From contig NZ_JAJJND010000013.1 of NCBI RefSeq assembly GCF_029759835.1, positions 1 to 39,759 on the forward strand: a DNA stretch of 39,759 nucleotides, given 5' to 3'. This document shows, one piece after another, positions 36,614 to 39,759 of this stretch. Position 1 is the first letter of the stretch, and each line of letters begins with the position of its first letter. The stretch is from Acetobacter sp. AN02. Its GTDB lineage: Bacteria > Pseudomonadota > Alphaproteobacteria > Acetobacterales > Acetobacteraceae. The translations under genes were made by a program, and so were the position numbers. The notes under the pieces are model-generated. The model saw only the letters and a list, made by a program, of their open reading frames with translations. It did not search any database and was not told where the DNA came from.

Positions 36614-37999
36614 ATGCCTCCAGCTGAAAACAGCCAGACCCGGGGAAAAACATCCCGGAACAGCTCTGTCGGAACTGCCCTCACCTGGGGCCTGATCCTC
36701 ATCACCCTGGGCCTCTTCGCCTGGCTGCTCCCCGAAGGACGCTGGCAGGGCGACGAATACGGCTACGCCGCCATGATCCGGGACCACGGCACAGCCGGCG
36801 TCATCAGCAGACTGACCTCCTGGAGCCCCCGCCCCGTCGGAGAACTGCTCAACATCCTCTATTTCCGGCTGGTCATCCTGCGGAACTCCCCCCTGATCGC
36901 AGCCTGCCTCGGCGGATTGTGGATCGGCGCCCTCGCCGTCATCTTCCTCGCCGGACGCATCGCCGGAGAAAAACGCCCGCTCCTCCTCGCGGCCCTGCTC
37001 CTCACCCTCAGCCTGCTGCTCTGCGCACCCGCGGAAATGTTCTGGTGGCCCCAGGCCGCGCTGAGCTACGTCCCCGCCTGGGCCGGACTCGCCGCCATGT
37101 CCGTCCTCGCCGCACGCCCCGCCGGACACAAACCCCTGCCCGTCATGGCCGCCCTGCTGCTGGCCGCCTGGTCACAGGAAGGCGGAGCGATCACAGTCTT
37201 CCTCTTCGCCGCCCCCGCCTGCCTCCTCTTTCTGCGGACAGACAGGAAAATGACCGCAGCCCTCGCCGCAGCCACACTCGGCGCCACATACGTGCTGCTG
37301 ACAAACGCAACCCACAGAATGGGATCGAAAGGAGAAATCTTCGATCCCGCCAGCGGCCTCGCAGGCCACTGGCTCGCCTCCGCCCGCGCCTCCGTCCCGA
37401 CCTTCCTGCACGAACTCCTCACCGTACAGGACCTCGCACCGCTCGCCGGACCGGTCACGGCCTTCCTCCTGCTGGCCGCCTTCCCCGGCCTGCGCCTGCG
37501 CACACACCGCACCGCCCTCGCCTGGATGTGGGCCGCAGCCCTGATGCTTGGCGCATGGAGCACCATCATCCTCACAAACTACGAATTCGGACAGGTCTGC
37601 TGCGTCCGCCACGGCAACCTGCGCCAGACCCAGATGCTCCTCGCCCTCGCCGCCCTGCGCGCAACAGCTCCCGCCGCCGCCGGCAGCCTCCGCCGGACCG
37701 CCGCAACCCTCGCCGTCCTCAGCCTGCTCCTGACCCTCAGATGGCCCGCCATCCGCCACGACATCGCCATCAGAAACCGCGTGATCTCAGACCTGACACA
37801 AACCTGGTCCGCCCTGCACGACAACAGCACAGCCATGACCCTGCTCTCCGCACCCCCGGGGAAAATCACCTTCACCTCTTCCCTCCCCGAAGGCCACTTC
37901 ACACGCAGCAATGCCCCCTGGTGGGCAAAAGGCGCACTTGACTGGTTCCGCAAGGATCAGATCGAATTCCGTAACGACCCCGGCGCCCCGGACAGATAA
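36614..37999 (+). CDS. Polytopic membrane protein, GT-C glycosyltransferase-like
   Basis: This 461-residue protein has about ten hydrophobic segments, beginning with TWGLILITLGLFAWLLPEG. Directly after the first segment stands the acidic GRWQGDEYGYA, at the place where GT-C glycosyltransferases carry the catalytic Asp/Glu. A second periplasmic stretch follows (SWSPRPVGELLN). The C-terminal tail is soluble. It most likely moves a sugar from a polyprenyl carrier to surface polysaccharide, the GtrC role in Gtr systems, which agrees with the GtrB-like gene 49 bases downstream. Family membership (for example DUF6056) is not certain. Confidence 0.75.
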   Translation: MPPAENSQTRGKTSRNSSVGTALTWGLILITLGLFAWLLPEGRWQGDEYGYAAMIRDHGTAGVISRLTSWSPRPVGELLNILYFRLVILRNSPLIAACLGGLWIGALAVIFLAGRIAGEKRPLLLAALLLTLSLLLCAPAEMFWWPQAALSYVPAWAGLAAMSVLAARPAGHKPLPVMAALLLAAWSQEGGAITVFLFAAPACLLFLRTDRKMTAALAAATLGATYVLLTNATHRMGSKGEIFDPASGLAGHWLASARASVPTFLHELLTVQDLAPLAGPVTAFLLLAAFPGLRLRTHRTALAWMWAAALMLGAWSTIILTNYEFGQVCCVRHGNLRQTQMLLALAALRATAPAAAGSLRRTAATLAVLSLLLTLRWPAIRHDIAIRNRVISDLTQTWSALHDNSTAMTLLSAPPGKITFTSSLPEGHFTRSNAPWWAKGALDWFRKDQIEFRNDPGAPDR

Positions 38000-38048
38000 A
38001 GCCCGCAGACACATGAAACCCGCACACGACTGAAAAGAGAGAATTCTG

Positions 38049-39089
38049 GTGAACGATCCGTCCCCGGCACTCAGCCCGGCACTCAGCGTGGTCATCCCCT
38101 GCCATAACGAACAGGATATCCTCCCGGAGTTCCACCGGCGCCTCGCCGCCGTCATGAACAGCCTCGCCACACCCCCCGCCATGGCAGACTCAGCCGGAAA
38201 AACGCAGCCCCCGCCATGGGAAGCCGTCTACGTCAATGACGGCTCACACGACCTGACCCTCGCCTGCCTCAACACCCTCGCGGAACGCGACAGCCACATC
38301 AGAATCATCAGCCTGTCCAGAAACTTCGGAAAGGAAATCGCCCTGACCGCCGGGCTGGATCACGCCCGCGCAACACACAGCATCATCGTGATCGACGCAG
38401 ACCTCCAGGACCCCCCCGAAGTCATCGCACAGCTGGCCGCAGCCTGGACCGCCGACGTCGATACCGTCTGCGCCCGGCGCAGCACACGCGCCGGAGAAAC
38501 CATCACCAGACGCCTCACCGCCTGGATGTTCTACCGCGCCATGGCACGGCTCGGCAGCCGCGTGATCATCCCCCCCGATACAGGAGACTTCCGCCTGATC
38601 AGCCGCCGCCTGGCAGACAGCCTGCTCCTCCTGCGCGAACGACACAGATTCATGAAAGGACTGTTCGCCTGGGTCGGATTCCCCTCCCGGACCATAATGT
38701 ACGACCGCGCCCCCAGACCGGACGGAACCAGCAGCTTCAGCTACAGATCCCTGTGGACCCTCGCCGTGGAAGGAATCACCTCCTTCTCCGTCATCCCGCT
38801 CCAGATCAGCACCGGACTGGGCTTCCTGATCTCACTCCTCGCCATGACCTACGGAGCCTGGATCGCCGGACGAACCCTCCTCTTCGGAAACCCCGTCGCA
38901 GGATACCCCAGCCTCATGACCGTCATCCTGTTCCTCAGCGGCGTCCAGCTCATGACCATCGGAATCATCGGGGAATACGTCGGACGCATCTTCAACGAAA
39001 CCAAACAGCGCCCGCTCTACCTCACAGACTCCCCCACCCGCCCGCCGGAAACACCTCTCCGACAGCCCGAAACAGACAGCATCACCTGA
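38049..39089 (+). CDS. gtrB: GtrB/DPM1-like family 2 glycosyltransferase
   Basis: This 346-residue enzyme loads a sugar on undecaprenyl phosphate at the inner membrane. It has LSVVIPCHNEQDIL (12-25), YVNDGSHDLT (61-70), SLSRNFGKEIALTAGLDHA (88-106) and the metal-binding IDADLQDPP (115-123). DTGDFRLISRR is the acceptor region. Two C-terminal membrane helices (FLISLLAMTYGAWIAG and LMTVILFLSGVQLMTIGII) fit GtrB. An insertion between the first two motifs (ATPPAMADSAGKTQPPPW) is unusual. The start is GTG at 38049. It pairs with the GT-C-like gene upstream. No GtrA-type flippase follows. Confidence 0.93.
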   Translation: MNDPSPALSPALSVVIPCHNEQDILPEFHRRLAAVMNSLATPPAMADSAGKTQPPPWEAVYVNDGSHDLTLACLNTLAERDSHIRIISLSRNFGKEIALTAGLDHARATHSIIVIDADLQDPPEVIAQLAAAWTADVDTVCARRSTRAGETITRRLTAWMFYRAMARLGSRVIIPPDTGDFRLISRRLADSLLLLRERHRFMKGLFAWVGFPSRTIMYDRAPRPDGTSSFSYRSLWTLAVEGITSFSVIPLQISTGLGFLISLLAMTYGAWIAGRTLLFGNPVAGYPSLMTVILFLSGVQLMTIGIIGEYVGRIFNETKQRPLYLTDSPTRPPETPLRQPETDSIT

Positions 39090-39211
39090 TCCGACAGATA
39101 AAAATCCGAACAAATCAGAGCGCAGGAAATAACTATACTATAAAATTATAAAAAATTTCTCAAAAATAACAATAAATATCATAAATATTTAAGATAATTT
39201 TATATATAGTA
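39090..39211. other. Sharply AT-rich spacer
   Basis: Composition changes abruptly after the gtrB stop: 39125-39235 is nearly all A and T, unlike any other spacer in the window. Several short dyads are present but no clear hairpin followed by a T-run. It marks the border between ordinary chromosomal genes and the unrecognised gene at 39212. Confidence 0.6.
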
Positions 39212-39670
39212 TTAATTTCTTATTTTAATATTCTCAGATATTATCCTTCCAATAAGAATTGGAAGTTCCATCATAAGTATCTGTCCAAATTTCGATTTTG
39301 ATATAGTTCTTTCACCAAACGGCCCTCTCAGGGTATATGAAATCACCTGCATCAGCTGTTCGCCAATTTCTCGCGCTTTTTGAGGTGAGGCAGATTTAAA
39401 ATCTCTGTGAGCTTCACATAATATTTCTGCCAGCCAAGGTATGCGGTCGCGAATTAACCCTGCGATCATGAGCAACGATACATTAAATTCAGACGATACC
39501 GGGAATATATGAATTATCTCATCGATCATACGGAAGTCTGCTTCACGGATTTTATTGAAATTTACTCGTCCATCGCGCTCAGTTATTTCTGAGTCAGCCT
39601 CTCTCATACGTGCACTCAGTCCCCGAACTTGTGTAACCAGCTCTTCTAAGACCTCAGACTGAGGGCGCAC
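39212..39670 (-). CDS. Unrecognised protein, possibly a truncated C-terminal fragment
   Basis: This 152-residue frame starts with GTG at 39670 and reads RPQSEVLEELVTQVRGLSA, followed by a mostly helical body without signal peptide or membrane helix. The family is not recognised. Base and codon use are far more AT-rich than its neighbours, pointing to acquired DNA. The reading frame stays open upstream of the GTG to a stop near 39750, and the opening resembles a tail linker of larger proteins. It may be the end of a gene cut by an insertion, or a short gene using the GTG (GGA lies seven bases upstream). Confidence 0.5.
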   Translation of the reverse strand: MRPQSEVLEELVTQVRGLSARMREADSEITERDGRVNFNKIREADFRMIDEIIHIFPVSSEFNVSLLMIAGLIRDRIPWLAEILCEAHRDFKSASPQKAREIGEQLMQVISYTLRGPFGERTISKSKFGQILMMELPILIGRIISENIKIRN

Positions 39671-39671
39671 T

Positions 39672-39746
39672 TTATTTCCAGGAGAGGTGGTCCCGTCTGA
39701 TCGGACAGTTTTTGGGTTTGAATAAGCTATACCCGGTTGTTGTCAT
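39672..39746 (-). other. Possible mobile-element boundary with a 24-residue frame at the window edge
   Basis: The last 90 bases are unlike the AT-rich DNA beside them. On the minus strand they carry a frame, MTTTGYSLFKPKNCPIRRDH and four more residues, that stops one base before the GTG of the gene at 39670. It may be a leader or a remnant of an insertion sequence. The window ends too soon to find the other end, inverted repeats or a transposase. Confidence 0.25.
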
Positions 39747-39759
39747 GCCGCCATTCTGA

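Overview
The window looks like chromosomal DNA of an acetic acid bacterium (Acetobacteraceae, Alphaproteobacteria). That is an inference from protein families: a 2-oxoglutarate dehydrogenase locus with a lipoyl-bearing E3, an OprB-type sugar porin, an OlsB-like ornithine-lipid acyltransferase, the alphaproteobacterial TIGR02302/DUF4175 protein and a Fur/Mur protein lacking the first CxxC pair. No rRNA, tRNA or CRISPR was seen. The genome is GC-rich. The + strand is markedly richer in C and A than in G and T across most of the window, and this colours codon choice on both strands.

Left part (1-12.4 kb): a 3-hydroxyisobutyrate-dehydrogenase-like reductase converges on the minus-strand odhA-odhB-lpd cluster (E1, E2 and E3 of 2-oxoglutarate dehydrogenase), with zapE upstream of odhA. 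Then come a plus-strand AhpD-like protein, minus-strand queH (queuosine synthesis), plus-strand metR and minus-strand prs (PRPP synthetase).

Middle part (12.4-21.8 kb): a secreted M1 metallopeptidase; a single polypeptide joining an ABC-type AAA ATPase to a DUF4435/TOPRIM-like domain, the architecture of a fused PARIS (AriA-AriB) anti-phage system; radA; oprB; a PII gene with a sigma-54-like promoter; a ubiH-family hydroxylase; and a small unknown gene under an apparent Fur box. The ATPase-DUF4435 gene is the best candidate for an unusual system here.

Right-middle part (22-31.6 kb): a compact plus-strand operon of TonB-dependent receptor, Tat-exported phospholipase C and lipoprotein RNase T2. 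These look like tools for taking phosphate or nucleotides from phospholipid and RNA, and a Pho-box-like repeat lies upstream. It converges on an XRE regulator. A tightly spaced minus-strand set fur-olsB-lnt follows, then a TusA-like gene preceded by a short overlapping upstream ORF.

Right part (31.6-39.8 kb): TIGR02302 and lysA overlap on the minus strand. A small exported DUF1134-like protein follows, then a plus-strand pair of polytopic GT-C-like protein and GtrB-like glycosyltransferase (envelope polysaccharide modification, no flippase gene in view). After 39.09 kb the DNA turns sharply AT-rich and holds one unrecognised gene, possibly cut by a mobile-element boundary just before the window ends.
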